A stretch of DNA of 64,000 nucleotides from NCBI GenBank assembly GCA_015231825.1, contig JADGAV010000016.1:28402-92401 (forward strand), given 5' to 3'. Below the pieces are notes generated by a model that was given only the letters and a program-made list of their open reading frames with translations, searched no databases and had not been told where the DNA came from. The position numbers and the translations under genes are program-made. The stretch is from SAR324 cluster bacterium (lineage in GTDB: Bacteria > SAR324 > NAC60-12). Positions 45,452 through 54,528 of this stretch are shown here, one piece after another. Within the stretch, counting starts at the first letter, position 1. Each line of letters begins with the position of its first letter.

Positions 45452-45831
45452 TCTGCAATGCTCGCTCATGATATTGAGTCGCTGAATTAGATGCAGAAAA
45501 AGCATGAGAAAATTTGAAATCTGCAATTATCCCTTGAATTCTTAAAAACGCACGAAGATTCGACACCGTGATCATCTTCTCTTTAAAATCTAATAAACTT
45601 CGGAAACAGCAATCATATGGGACGCTCAAAAACCGAATCGGGCCTAAAAGTTCCAGTTGAATTTCCGCAAAATTCATCAGCAACCATCGTCATTTCTGCA
45701 TTTGGAATAACTTTACAAAATCTTTACATTCTGCAGACCCACAAAAAACATTCGAACCTATATAATGCTCTCAGTTGATGTCGAGGGACGACATCTTGTT
45801 TTTTATTCATATATTTTTAAATGAGGACACT
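45452..45831. other. Upstream region of the Cpx-like operon
   Basis: About 380 bases with no convincing gene; a minus-strand frame across 45426-45683 has no ribosome-binding site or family resemblance. The downstream half holds the CpxR-like box and -10 element listed separately. Confidence 0.4.
45712..45766 (+). promoter_or_regulatory. CpxR-like box and promoter of the spy-cpxRA operon
   Basis: Two TTTAC half-sites (45712-45716 and 45723-45727), spaced by 6 bases, read as GTAAA-N6-GTAAA on the other strand; the E. coli CpxR consensus is GTAAA-N5-GTAAA. A perfect TATAAT lies at 45761-45766 with no -35 element at the right distance, so the promoter appears activator-dependent. The box is centred about 53 bases before the predicted start of transcription, a usual place for a class I/II response-regulator site. 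Confidence 0.65.
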
Positions 45832-46326
45832 ATGAAAAAGATAATGATAGGAAGTTTTGTAAGTGCGGGACTGTTGGTTGCATCAGTGATCGTTGCAGCA
45901 GCTCATACCGAAAATCGGTTAGAACATCTGAAGCAGGCTCTTGAACTGAATCAAGAGCAATCAGAAAGCATTCAGAAGGTTTTTGAAAATTCTGAGAAGC
46001 AAAGAGAATCTTTAGAAAATCAACTGCAGACGCTTCATAAAGAAACCCGCCAACAATTCGAAGCCGTACTCAACGAGGAACAATTGAAAAAACTCAATGA
46101 AATGCATGCAGAGCGCCGGGGCTTTAAAAAAGGTTATCGGAAAGGCAAACGCGACTCCGAGCGCAGCATACACAGGCAAGATCGCAACAGGAGAGGGCAC
46201 GGCAAAGCAATGCGGGGTCATGATCACAATAAATGGGGACGAGGAGCCAAAATGCACAAACATGATGGATGGATGCCGGGACCTGAGGATCAAGGTCCAA
46301 CAAAAGAAGCCCCTCAAAGTGAGTAG
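45832..46326 (+). CDS. Spy/CpxP-like periplasmic stress protein with His-rich tail
   Basis: A 164-residue protein from the ATG at 45832 with a GAGGA site. It has a Sec signal peptide (cleavage near VAAAH, residue 24) and a helical core with two LTxxQ-like motifs, LNQEQ and LNEEQ, in which the Thr is replaced by Asn, as in the Spy/CpxP/ZraP superfamily. The C-terminal 50 residues are rich in His, Arg and Gly (GHGKAMRGHDHNK, MHKHDGW) and could bind metals as in ZraP. Its gene leads the operon with the cpxR- and cpxA-like genes, so it likely reports on periplasmic misfolding or metal stress. Confidence 0.78.
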   Translation: MKKIMIGSFVSAGLLVASVIVAAAHTENRLEHLKQALELNQEQSESIQKVFENSEKQRESLENQLQTLHKETRQQFEAVLNEEQLKKLNEMHAERRGFKKGYRKGKRDSERSIHRQDRNRRGHGKAMRGHDHNKWGRGAKMHKHDGWMPGPEDQGPTKEAPQSE

Positions 46327-46339
46327 TAACTTCTCTTAT

Positions 46340-46375
46340 CTGCCCTCCAAGGAATCAAATTTCCAAAGAGGGCAG
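46340..46375 (+). terminator. Intercistronic hairpin between spy-like gene and cpxR-like gene
   Basis: CTGCCCTC at 46340-46347 pairs with GAGGGCAG at 46368-46375; an inner GGAA/TTCC stem extends it. A poor T tract follows. It probably lowers read-through so the abundant periplasmic protein is made in excess of the two-component proteins. Confidence 0.55.
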
Positions 46376-46404
46376 CAGACTGAAACTTTTGTTGAATCAG
46401 AAAT

Positions 46405-47094
46405 ATGAGCGAAATCCTGTTGGTGGATGATGACCTGGAACTATGTGAATTGTTGTCAGAGTATCTGGTCATGGAAGGGTTTACCCTATCGACCGTCCAT
46501 GACGGCCTTTCCGGCGTAGAAGCCGTCAATACCAACAATTTCAAATTAGTGCTGCTGGATGTAACCTTACCCAAGTTGAATGGGTTTGAGGTGCTGAAAA
46601 GAATTCGTCAAAACACAAAAGTTCCTGTTTTGATGCTGACTGCCCGCGGGGAAGAAGTAGACCGGATTATTGGACTGGAAATCGGAGCTGATGATTATCT
46701 GCCAAAACCTTTCAATCATAGGGAACTGATTGCACGCATGAAAGCGATTCTGCGAAGGACAGATTCTTCCCTTCCACCAGAAGAAAACGTGCAGACGCTG
46801 AATATTGATGATCTTTCGATCAATCTCCTGAATCGGGAGGTCTTGCTGACCGGCAAGGTACTGGAGATGACAGCCACCGAATTTTTAGTGATCAAAACAT
46901 TGGTGGAAAAAGCAGGAACTTTGATCGGTAGAGATGAATTGACGAAAATTGCACTGGGACGCCGCTTGATGGAATACGATCGGGCAATTGACATGCATGT
47001 CAGCAATGTACGTAAAAAAACCGGTCCCAAACCAGATGGTTCCCCGCGCATTAAAACTGTGCGGGGATCCGGCTATTTTTACATCACCGATTAG
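46405..47094 (+). CDS. cpxR: CpxR-like OmpR-family response regulator
   Basis: A 229-residue regulator. The receiver domain (about residues 1-120) has the acidic pair DDD near residue 8, the phospho-acceptor Asp in LLDVTLPKLNG, and the conserved Thr and Lys (LTARG, LPKPFN). The C-terminal winged helix (about 130-228) has the OmpR-type MTATEFLVIKTL and AIDMHVSNVRKKTG. The sequence and the neighbouring Spy-like and CpxA-like genes point to the CpxR branch. It should bind the direct repeat upstream of the operon. Confidence 0.87.
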   Translation: MSEILLVDDDLELCELLSEYLVMEGFTLSTVHDGLSGVEAVNTNNFKLVLLDVTLPKLNGFEVLKRIRQNTKVPVLMLTARGEEVDRIIGLEIGADDYLPKPFNHRELIARMKAILRRTDSSLPPEENVQTLNIDDLSINLLNREVLLTGKVLEMTATEFLVIKTLVEKAGTLIGRDELTKIALGRRLMEYDRAIDMHVSNVRKKTGPKPDGSPRIKTVRGSGYFYITD

Positions 47095-47105
47095 AGGAGC
47101 TTGCG

Positions 47106-48530
47106 GTGATATCTCCCTTCCGGCCCATTGTACGCAACCCTTTGAGTCAACTTTTCTGGAAAATTTTCCTTTGGTTCTGGCTTGCGATGATGACGCTCGT
47201 TTTTAGCCTGACCGTTGTTGTCGCTTTTATACTCGATCCTGCTGATTTTTTACCGGAACGTCGGGGACTTTTCCGGGAACTGGAGAAGCATGGGCACCGA
47301 CTGGAACGGATCTCGGAAAAACAGTCCAGACGGTCGAATAAACGGGCGATTCGACGTCCTAACCCCGACCTCCCTCACGAAATTCACCTCTTCAACAGCA
47401 GCGGAAAAACTACCAGGAAAAGACCGGTACCAAACGCACTTCGGCATTTTTATCAGCAGACTCGGAATGAACGTCAATACCAGGTTGCAATGGGAGATGG
47501 ATTGGTGATGGTAGGTCCCTACCAGCTTCATCTGGAAAACCTTCCTCATCAGTTGTACCTTGCTAAGCCCAGTCCTGATCATGTATTGCGGCGTCTTTGG
47601 CAAATTCTCTCCAACCACTGGTCCGTGCTTGTCACGACTCTGCTGGTCAGCGGATTATTTTGTTTCCTGCTTGCCGCTTATCTCGTGTCTCCTATTCGAC
47701 ACTTGCAGACGGCAGCCAGGAGAATCGCAGAAGGCGATTTTGATACAGAGGTGAGCAAGCATGTTACCCACAGAAAGGATGAAATTGGGCAGCTGGGGAA
47801 AGATTTCAACGTGATGTCCAGGCAATTGAGTGACCTCGTTGACGCCCAAAAACGCTTACTCCTTGATGTTTCACACGAGTTGAGGTCCCCTCTCACACGA
47901 CTGCAAATTGCATTGGCGTTGGCCCGCAAGAAAACAGTGGGTGGTCAACAGGAGTATGACCGGATTGAACTCGAAATCGGAAGACTTGATCAGTTGATTG
48001 GACAGGTGATTCAATGGTCTCGATTGGACAATCGCCTCAATGAAGCAATGCGGGAATGGGTGGAACTGCCGAATTTACTATCCGAGTTGATCGAAGACAC
48101 GGATTTTGAAGCTCAGGCTCAAGATAAACAGGTCATTCTGATCGAAGAAGAAGCCTGCGGTTTGAGAGGTAATTCAGCGATACTCAGCAGTGCCTTTGAA
48201 AACATTATCCGCAATGCAATTCGTTTTACTCCTGAAAAAACTGCTGTTAGGGTTTTCCTCTCTCTTCGAGAACAAATCAGTGAAAAAACTGCCGTTATCA
48301 TCATTGAAGATCAGGGGCCTGGTGTTCCTGAAGAAAGTATCGCATTTCTGTTCAATCCCTTCTTCCGGGTGGATGAAACAAGAGGCGAGAAAAATAGTGG
48401 AACAGGATTAGGAATGGCAATTGCGCAAAGAGCAGTGGAGCTCCATCAGGGGACAATTCATGTAGAAAACAGACATCCGGGGTTGAGGGTAATCATCGAA
48501 CTTCCGGTTTCACCAAAAATTAATGAGTAA
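47106..48530 (+). CDS. cpxA: CpxA-like sensor histidine kinase
   Basis: A 474-residue inner-membrane kinase. The first helix is FLWFWLAMMTLVFSLTVVVAFIL (about residues 19-41; listed here only as its span), then a periplasmic domain of about 120 residues, a second helix near 175-200, a HAMP region (SPIRHLQTAARRIAEGDF), the HisKA motif DVSHELRSPLTR and a HATPase domain with N, G1 and G2 boxes (ENIIRNAIRFTP, IEDQGPGVP, GTGLGMAI). The GTG start has a GAGGAG site overlapping the end of cpxR. It senses envelope stress and phosphorylates the regulator. Confidence 0.87.
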   Translation: MISPFRPIVRNPLSQLFWKIFLWFWLAMMTLVFSLTVVVAFILDPADFLPERRGLFRELEKHGHRLERISEKQSRRSNKRAIRRPNPDLPHEIHLFNSSGKTTRKRPVPNALRHFYQQTRNERQYQVAMGDGLVMVGPYQLHLENLPHQLYLAKPSPDHVLRRLWQILSNHWSVLVTTLLVSGLFCFLLAAYLVSPIRHLQTAARRIAEGDFDTEVSKHVTHRKDEIGQLGKDFNVMSRQLSDLVDAQKRLLLDVSHELRSPLTRLQIALALARKKTVGGQQEYDRIELEIGRLDQLIGQVIQWSRLDNRLNEAMREWVELPNLLSELIEDTDFEAQAQDKQVILIEEEACGLRGNSAILSSAFENIIRNAIRFTPEKTAVRVFLSLREQISEKTAVIIIEDQGPGVPEESIAFLFNPFFRVDETRGEKNSGTGLGMAIAQRAVELHQGTIHVENRHPGLRVIIELPVSPKINE

Positions 48531-48834
48531 AACAAGCAAGTGTTACATTTTCGTTTCCGATGCCCATGCATAGAGATTGAGAAGTATCGCTGGAGGCTGA
48601 AATACATCAGAAGTTCAAAAAATATTTTTCATTTTTTTAAAATCTCCACGGGAATGCTCAAGTGCTGCCGATGATCAACAGAACTCAAAGCATTTTGAAA
48701 AATGAGCGAAAATTTGGCATTCAAACGATCCGAAAAAAATGACAGACGCATCAAATCATTTATAAATCTGAGGATCCACTGCTGGTTATTTTTAAAAACC
48801 GTCGGTCTCCATGCGAATCACTGGGGCTGATCAG
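48531..48834. other. Intergenic region between convergent cpxA and kinase genes
   Basis: About 300 AT-rich bases. No gene, clear hairpin terminator or repeat was recognised. Confidence 0.4.
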
Positions 48835-49707
48835 TCAAAGATAACTTTGCATGAGCGATATGGTCTGAGAATAATAGCTGCGACCGAAAAGATTGAGATG
48901 GTTGAGTACGTGATACAGTTTATAAATATTCTCACGATGCAGATATCCCGGTGGGAGAGGAAAACTTTCCTGATAGGAATGGTAAAAATTTTTATCGAAA
49001 CCGCCAAAAAGTTTTGTCATTGCCAAATCTGCTTCACGATGACCATAGTAGACGGCAGGATCAATCAAACAGGGATCTCCAGACCTGTCCATCAAGAAAT
49101 TCCCTGACCACAGGTCCCCGTGAAGCAGTGATGGAAGCTCTTCACTGCCTTCTAAAATCGTTTCAATCCGCTCTTCCATGCCTTTCATCAACCGCCTTAG
49201 TTCAGGAGTATCAAAGCCGTTTTTTTCCGCAAGACGGTACTGAAACAGCAATCGTTTATTAAAATAAAAGGATGCCCAGTTTTTAGACTCTGGGAGAGAG
49301 CAGATGTTCAACTGCTTGCTGTCACCAATAAAATTGTCTTCATAAAACCCGAATGTTTCTCCTTTCTTCCGGTGCAGAAGGGCAAATTGCCGACCGAAAT
49401 CTGAAAAAAAACCAGAGGATGGCCTCTCTGAATGAGATTCAATAAATTCCAAAAGAAGAAAATTGTCTTCACAAAGAAAGATTTCAGGAACACGCATTAT
49501 TTCCGCTTTGCGAAGTTCTTCCAGACCATTGGCTTCCTGGCTGAATGTTGCGTTTTGACGGCTGTATTTAAGAAAGTAAATTTTCCCGGATTCTAAGATC
49601 ACCTTTCGAGTTTGGGCAGCACTGTCACCGCCAAGCGGTATGCCGTTTTTCACTGCACTGCCAGCCCAATTTTCAATCTGTTTGAGGATTTGCAATTCCA
49701 TGTTCAT
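48835..49707 (-). CDS. Fructosamine/ketosamine-3-kinase family protein
   Basis: A 290-residue APH-fold kinase of the fructosamine-3-kinase family. Landmarks are the start GGDSAAQTRKVIL, the catalytic loop LLHGDLWSGNFLMD and the metal motif LIDPAVYYGHREADLAMT, all typical of the family. It phosphorylates sugar adducts on protein lysines so they fall off. The gene overlaps the LMW phosphatase gene by about 35 bases, an arrangement known in many bacteria, where the substrates are ribulosamines or erythrulosamines rather than fructosamines. Confidence 0.9.
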   Translation of the reverse strand: MNMELQILKQIENWAGSAVKNGIPLGGDSAAQTRKVILESGKIYFLKYSRQNATFSQEANGLEELRKAEIMRVPEIFLCEDNFLLLEFIESHSERPSSGFFSDFGRQFALLHRKKGETFGFYEDNFIGDSKQLNICSLPESKNWASFYFNKRLLFQYRLAEKNGFDTPELRRLMKGMEERIETILEGSEELPSLLHGDLWSGNFLMDRSGDPCLIDPAVYYGHREADLAMTKLFGGFDKNFYHSYQESFPLPPGYLHRENIYKLYHVLNHLNLFGRSYYSQTISLMQSYL

Positions 49708-50173
49708 TCAAAACTTTTTCCAGCAGGCCCCGACAGGCATCTTCTAAAAGGTTGATCACCACTTCAAAACCCTCATTGCCTCCAAAATAAGGGTCAGGGA
49801 CTTCAGACATAACGTGATGACGGCAAAAATCTGTCATTTTAAAAATCTTTGAGAAATACTGGTTTTTAGAATCCATCGCAAGAACATTCGAGTAATTGGC
49901 ATCGTCCATTGTGATGATGTAATCAAACGCTTCAAAATCGACAAGTGCCCGAAACCGGCGGGAACGTCCCCCCAGTTTATATCCTCTTTTTAAAGCATGT
50001 TCACTCATCCTTGCATCCGGGGCTTCTCCGTTATGATAGGCTGAAGTTCCTGCCGAATCACAGCGAATTTGTTCGCTCAACCCCTGCTGCTCGAGCAACG
50101 TGTTCATAATGCCCTCCGCAGTCGGAGAGCGACAAATATTTCCCAAACAGATAAACAAAATTTGTACTGGCAT
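49673..50173 (-). CDS. Low-molecular-weight protein-tyrosine-phosphatase-like phosphatase
   Basis: A 166-residue LMW-PTP from the ATG at 50171-50173, with a TAGGAG site upstream. The P-loop CLGNICRSP is at residues 8-16 and the general-acid Asp is in PDPYFGG. The coupling to the fructosamine-kinase gene suggests that its natural substrate may be ribulosamine-5-phosphate or erythrulosamine-4-phosphate on proteins rather than phosphotyrosine, as shown for the LMW-PTP partners of such kinases. A role in exopolysaccharide tyrosine-kinase regulation is the alternative. Confidence 0.88.
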   Translation of the reverse strand: MPVQILFICLGNICRSPTAEGIMNTLLEQQGLSEQIRCDSAGTSAYHNGEAPDARMSEHALKRGYKLGGRSRRFRALVDFEAFDYIITMDDANYSNVLAMDSKNQYFSKIFKMTDFCRHHVMSEVPDPYFGGNEGFEVVINLLEDACRGLLEKVLNEHGIANPQTD

Positions 50174-50438
50174 GGATACTCCTATAAAATAACTCAAGAA
50201 TGAGCCTCAATTTATTTTACATGATTGTTACCTTTACAAAGGAGCGACTTGAATGACCAGCTTTTTTCGTTTATTCTCATCGCTATTTCCTATTTTCATC
50301 ATCGGAACAATCAACTCCTGTATCCGCAGGCTTGGTGAAGCAGCAAGAAGCCCTGCCAGGCGGGCAGAGTTTCCTTGAGATTGTATATCAAAGAGAAATT
50401 CAAATCCGTAATAGAGCAAAAAACTATACAAAAAAGAG

Positions 50439-51410
50439 ATGAAGATGAATTCAGACGACAAATGCAAAGCTGATCCATTTGATTCAGCCTATGGAGGAAG
50501 TGGCTGGGCACCGCGAATCAGGTCACTAAAACAGGAGAAGGGGCAGTTTTGGAGTCACTTCGGAATCAACAGCGAATGGAAACGCCTTCGTTCAGTCCTG
50601 CTCCATCGTCCAGGGAAGGAACTGGCAGCTTCTATCGATCCACAAAAGGTTCAAATGCTGGCAGCTTTAAATGTTCCGAAAGCACAAACGCAACATGCCT
50701 CGATCGGTGAAGCCTATCAAAATGCGGGTGTAACGGTCCACTATGTTGATCCGCCAATCACTCCGTCTCCCAACCAGATGTTCATTGCCGATCTAATGTT
50801 CATGACTCCAGAAGGAGCAATTCTCGCCCGACCTGCTTCAGAAGTGCGTGCAGGAGAAGAAAGATGGGTCTCGAGAAGATTAGCAGACATCGGCATTCCG
50901 ATTCTCCGCAGCATTAGCGGAAAAGGCGTATTTGAAGGGGCCGATGCGATGTGGCTCGACAAGAACTCCGTGATGCTCGCTCGCGGATTGCGCAGCAATG
51001 AAGAAGCGGTGGAGCAAATCAGAGAAACGCTTGAACGAATGAATGTCTCATCCACCCTCGTAGATCTTCCCTTTGGGACCATGCATTTGATGGGTATGCT
51101 GCGTATTGTGGATCGGGATCTGGCCATCGCATGGCCCAAACGGCTCAGCCATCGGGCCGTTGAAGCGCTGAGAAATCGCGGGTATCGTGTAGCCTGGCTG
51201 CCCGAAGGATCTGAGGCAAATCAAAACAAAGCATTCAATTTTGTTACATTGGGCCCCCGGGAAATCCTGATGTCGGCCAACTGTCCTCAAACCCAGACTT
51301 TTTATGAATCCCAGGGAATCCGCTGCCATACGGTTGCAGTGGATGAACTGGCCAAAGCAGCAGGAGGAATCGGCTGCCTGAGCGGAATTTTGGAACGGGA
51401 GACAGAATAG
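50439..51410 (+). CDS. Amidinotransferase/dimethylargininase-fold enzyme, substrate unknown
   Basis: A 323-residue protein of the arginine deiminase / dimethylargininase superfamily. Repeated five-part propeller features are visible: the N-terminal LRSVLLHRPGKEL, the EGADAMWLD acidic motif, the GTMHLMGML His motif and a C-terminal nucleophile Cys in GGIGCLSGIL. It would hydrolyse or transfer from a guanidino-type substrate. It lies between the deglycation genes and a RelA/SpoT-type gene, near the hut genes but not clearly part of their operon. The exact substrate cannot be told. Confidence 0.75.
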   Translation: MKMNSDDKCKADPFDSAYGGSGWAPRIRSLKQEKGQFWSHFGINSEWKRLRSVLLHRPGKELAASIDPQKVQMLAALNVPKAQTQHASIGEAYQNAGVTVHYVDPPITPSPNQMFIADLMFMTPEGAILARPASEVRAGEERWVSRRLADIGIPILRSISGKGVFEGADAMWLDKNSVMLARGLRSNEEAVEQIRETLERMNVSSTLVDLPFGTMHLMGMLRIVDRDLAIAWPKRLSHRAVEALRNRGYRVAWLPEGSEANQNKAFNFVTLGPREILMSANCPQTQTFYESQGIRCHTVAVDELAKAAGGIGCLSGILERETE

Positions 51411-51446
51411 TATTTTTCAAATCAACCAGTTGAAGAGCAACAACAG

Positions 51447-52685
51447 ATGACAAAAAACGAGGAAAATTTTCAAAAGTTTTACAATGAAAACTACCGGAAA
51501 TGGGATGGCTGTCTTTCTTCTTTTGCTAAAGAAATAGGCATTCATCTCGAAAATATCGGGTTAAAATTTTCAATCAAATCAAGAATTAAAAATATTGAAA
51601 GTCTGAACTTAAAACAAATTCACTATGAAGGGCAAAAGGAGACCTGTGATGAAAAAATAAAGGATCTGCTCGGTTTGAGAACTGTCGTTCCTTTTCAGGA
51701 AGATATTGAGCACATTATTACTGCAATCGTAAACAATTTTAACGTCATTGAAATTGAAAGAAAATCCGATAATTTGTCCTACCGCGAATTTGCTTATGAC
51801 TCCGTCCACCTCATCATTGCAATTGAGGATGAAGGTATTTTATTCCCAGATCACTGTCTAAAAGGCTGTGAACTGCAGATTAGAACCATTCTTCAAGACG
51901 CATGGGCGGAAGTAGAGCATGAATTGATTTATAAAAGCAAATTCAGGTTTTACAATGAATCCATCCGAAAAAAACTGGCGGCACTCAACGCGAATTTGAC
52001 CCTCTCGGATATGATTTTTCAGGAAATCCGGGATACTCAAAAGGAGCAGGAAAGATGGGGGCAGGAACGCTTTCAGGAACTCAAGAAAAAAGCAACAAGT
52101 GTCAAAATTAAGAACATTCCGGATTTCATCGAAGGGAGTCAGACTGTAGAACAGAATGAAAATTCAAAAAATTCTTACATCATTGACAAAAATCTTGAAA
52201 CCGTTTTTGTAAAAGCACTGGAAACCCATCACATCAAAGACTATAAAAACGCAGTTGATCTTTATTCACAGGTGCTTGAGCTCAATCCTGACCTCAAAAT
52301 CTGTTCGATCGTCTACAATCACCGGGGAATGGCAAATTTTATGCTGCAATTGGAGCATCAGGCTCTCAGAGATTTTGAGATGAGCTTTCGGTGTGACTCT
52401 ACAAATTATCGGGCACTCAACAACCGTGCGCTTGTTTTGAGACGGATGGGCTACCTTTCGGAAGCATTTGAAGATTTCAAACGATCACTTGAACTGAAGG
52501 AAGATCAGTCTGAAGTGTATTATTTGCGGGCGCAAACTAATTTCGAGACAAATAATTTTGCAAGGGCGATAGAAGATCTTCAAATTGCATTACAACTTGA
52601 GCCAACCTACAAAGACGCTCTCAGCCTGATGAAAGAGGTATCCATGAAAATAGGAAAGCGTTCAGAAGTATCCTCTGAAAACTGA
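51447..52685 (+). CDS. RelA/SpoT-type alarmone-synthetase domain fused to TPR repeats
   Basis: A 412-residue protein. The N-terminal part (about residues 20-215) has the RelA/SpoT synthetase landmarks: KIKDLLGLRTVV, AYDSVHLII and ELQIRTILQDAWAEVEHELIYK, including the catalytic Glu of ExQIRT. No HD hydrolase, TGS or ACT domain is present. The C-terminal part (about 255-405) has four or so TPR repeats (YNHRGMANFMLQLEHQALRDFE, read as helix pairs). It could be a small alarmone synthetase regulated by protein binding. The lysine- and serine-rich ATP-binding motif before DLLGLR is weak, so activity is not assured. It starts 36 bp after the amidinotransferase gene. Confidence 0.78.
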   Translation: MTKNEENFQKFYNENYRKWDGCLSSFAKEIGIHLENIGLKFSIKSRIKNIESLNLKQIHYEGQKETCDEKIKDLLGLRTVVPFQEDIEHIITAIVNNFNVIEIERKSDNLSYREFAYDSVHLIIAIEDEGILFPDHCLKGCELQIRTILQDAWAEVEHELIYKSKFRFYNESIRKKLAALNANLTLSDMIFQEIRDTQKEQERWGQERFQELKKKATSVKIKNIPDFIEGSQTVEQNENSKNSYIIDKNLETVFVKALETHHIKDYKNAVDLYSQVLELNPDLKICSIVYNHRGMANFMLQLEHQALRDFEMSFRCDSTNYRALNNRALVLRRMGYLSEAFEDFKRSLELKEDQSEVYYLRAQTNFETNNFARAIEDLQIALQLEPTYKDALSLMKEVSMKIGKRSEVSSEN

Positions 52686-52771
52686 GAACCCGGGAAAAGT
52701 GCAATCCCCATCAATGTTCGGTCTCGCAGATTCAAAAGGAAAAATATTTTAGATCCCGGCCTAATTCTTCG

Positions 52772-54520
52772 TCAATCTCTAAGCGGCACGTGCTTATCAG
52801 TGATCATGAGCATCTGCCCACTGCTGATCCATTCTGCGAGATTACAGACTTGATCCGCCATCATCCGGTCTTCGACAACCGTCGGAAAGATAGATCTTTT
52901 CACGGCCTCATAGACGGCTTCCGAGGAAGGGCTGAATTGTTTGTCTGCTTCACTAAGCTGATATTGACGGATTGCATTGATTTCAAATCCGATGTGATCG
53001 CGCTGGTATTTGTCACGGATAGAACTGAGGTCTTGAGAAACACTTGAAGGAACAGGAATTTCAGAAGGAATAAATTTCAACGCTTTCCGTATTGTCATCG
53101 CCTGGGTGAGATAGGCCAGCTCAATCGCCTGAATGTGTGCGGTTTTAGGAATTGTCTGCAACAGCCGGACGGCCAATCCACTGCCCATGCTGACATGATC
53201 TTCCTGCCCGGAATTCGTGGAAATATTGAACAGATGACTGGGAGTGCCGGCAGCCCACAATTCGTTGACCAGCGCTGCAGAAGTGTATTCAAGCATCATC
53301 ATTCCACTTGAAATCGCTTTTTGGCGATCCGACAGAAAAGGCCATTTGAGGTCTCTTCCCAAGCGTTTGTTTTTTGCCTGGTCTACAAAACGAACGGTCC
53401 GCTGATGAGCCAGATTACCAATGATGGAAAGAGCCTGAAACAAATGGTAAATTTTAACCGCCACCGGCATTCCATGAAAGTGTCCCCCCGAAATGATTTC
53501 CACATATTCACCTGAAAACCGATCTTGAGTCTCATCCATTCTATTGCTGTACGGCATCAGAATAGGGTTGTCGGTGGCACTATTGGCTTCGATCAGCAGA
53601 GTTTTTTCCGCATCATCGATCAATTCGGCACAGGCGCCTAAAATCTGGGCTGCACACCTCAAATTGTAGGGATCTTGAATTTGACCATCGATATCATAGC
53701 GCCGATGGACCTCACGAATAGGAGAATTCTGCATCAATTCCCAAATCCACCCGGCGGCTTTTATCGCTCCGGGATGAGGGCGGACTTGATGAAAATCCGG
53801 GCGATAGGGCATATCGGGAGCCAGCATCACCTGGGCAACCATCGAGGTTTGAACACATTCAGATTTCAACAGAACTCTGATCTGTTGACAGGCAAACAAA
53901 CCCATCGCGTTCATGAACTGCACTCCATTGTTCAATGCCAAGCCTTCCTTGACCGCCAATTTCAGGGCTTTTACACCCGCTTTCTTCAAAGCCTCCTGTG
54001 TTTCCAAAATTTCTTCCTGAAACAAGACTTTTCCATGGCCGATCAAAGCGAGGGCAATATGGGAGAGGGGTGACAAGTCGCCACTTGCACCAACCGAACC
54101 GAGTTGAGGAACCAAAGGAATTATGTCAAAATTGAGGAATTCAATAATTTTTAAGATCAATTCGGGACGGACACCGCTATATCCTTTCGCCAAAGACTTG
54201 GCCCGCAGCAGCATGGTGATGCGGACAATACTCTTTTCCGCGTGATCACCAACTCCAACGGAATGGGATAAAATAAGATTTTCCTGCAATTTCGTCAGAT
54301 CCTCTGCCTGGACCGGCAGATCAACATTGTGGCCGAACCCGCGGTTGAAGCCGTAAGCGGGAGTGTCCTGTTCCTGGATAAAGTTTTCTATTTGCTGTCT
54401 TCTCTGCCGGAGCAGAGTCTCTGTTTCCACAGCCAGAATAACCTGCATCTGATGACGGCCAACTGAAATTATGTCATTGAGGCTTAAATCTTCTTGATGA
54501 TGAATTATCAGTTTTTTCAT
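52772..54520 (-). CDS. hutH: Histidine ammonia-lyase
   Basis: A 582-residue MIO-dependent lyase. The autocatalytic Ala-Ser-Gly lies in GSVGASGDLSPLSH, the catalytic Tyr in AYGFNRGFGHNVD and the substrate-binding His in LILSHSVGVGD. It converts histidine to urocanate and ammonia. It is about 70 residues longer than common HutH proteins, mainly at the C-terminus, and its NRGFGHNVD motif differs from NTGFGKLA, so it is a divergent branch. The hutU and hutC neighbours make the assignment firm. It is last in the hutC-U-H operon. Confidence 0.92.
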   Translation of the reverse strand: MKKLIIHHQEDLSLNDIISVGRHQMQVILAVETETLLRQRRQQIENFIQEQDTPAYGFNRGFGHNVDLPVQAEDLTKLQENLILSHSVGVGDHAEKSIVRITMLLRAKSLAKGYSGVRPELILKIIEFLNFDIIPLVPQLGSVGASGDLSPLSHIALALIGHGKVLFQEEILETQEALKKAGVKALKLAVKEGLALNNGVQFMNAMGLFACQQIRVLLKSECVQTSMVAQVMLAPDMPYRPDFHQVRPHPGAIKAAGWIWELMQNSPIREVHRRYDIDGQIQDPYNLRCAAQILGACAELIDDAEKTLLIEANSATDNPILMPYSNRMDETQDRFSGEYVEIISGGHFHGMPVAVKIYHLFQALSIIGNLAHQRTVRFVDQAKNKRLGRDLKWPFLSDRQKAISSGMMMLEYTSAALVNELWAAGTPSHLFNISTNSGQEDHVSMGSGLAVRLLQTIPKTAHIQAIELAYLTQAMTIRKALKFIPSEIPVPSSVSQDLSSIRDKYQRDHIGFEINAIRQYQLSEADKQFSPSSEAVYEAVKRSIFPTVVEDRMMADQVCNLAEWISSGQMLMITDKHVPLRD

Positions 54521-54528
54521 GATTCTCC

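Noticed and set aside
45426..45683. 85-codon minus-strand frame in the cpx upstream region
   Set aside because: No ribosome-binding site, and it overlaps the end of the SDR gene.
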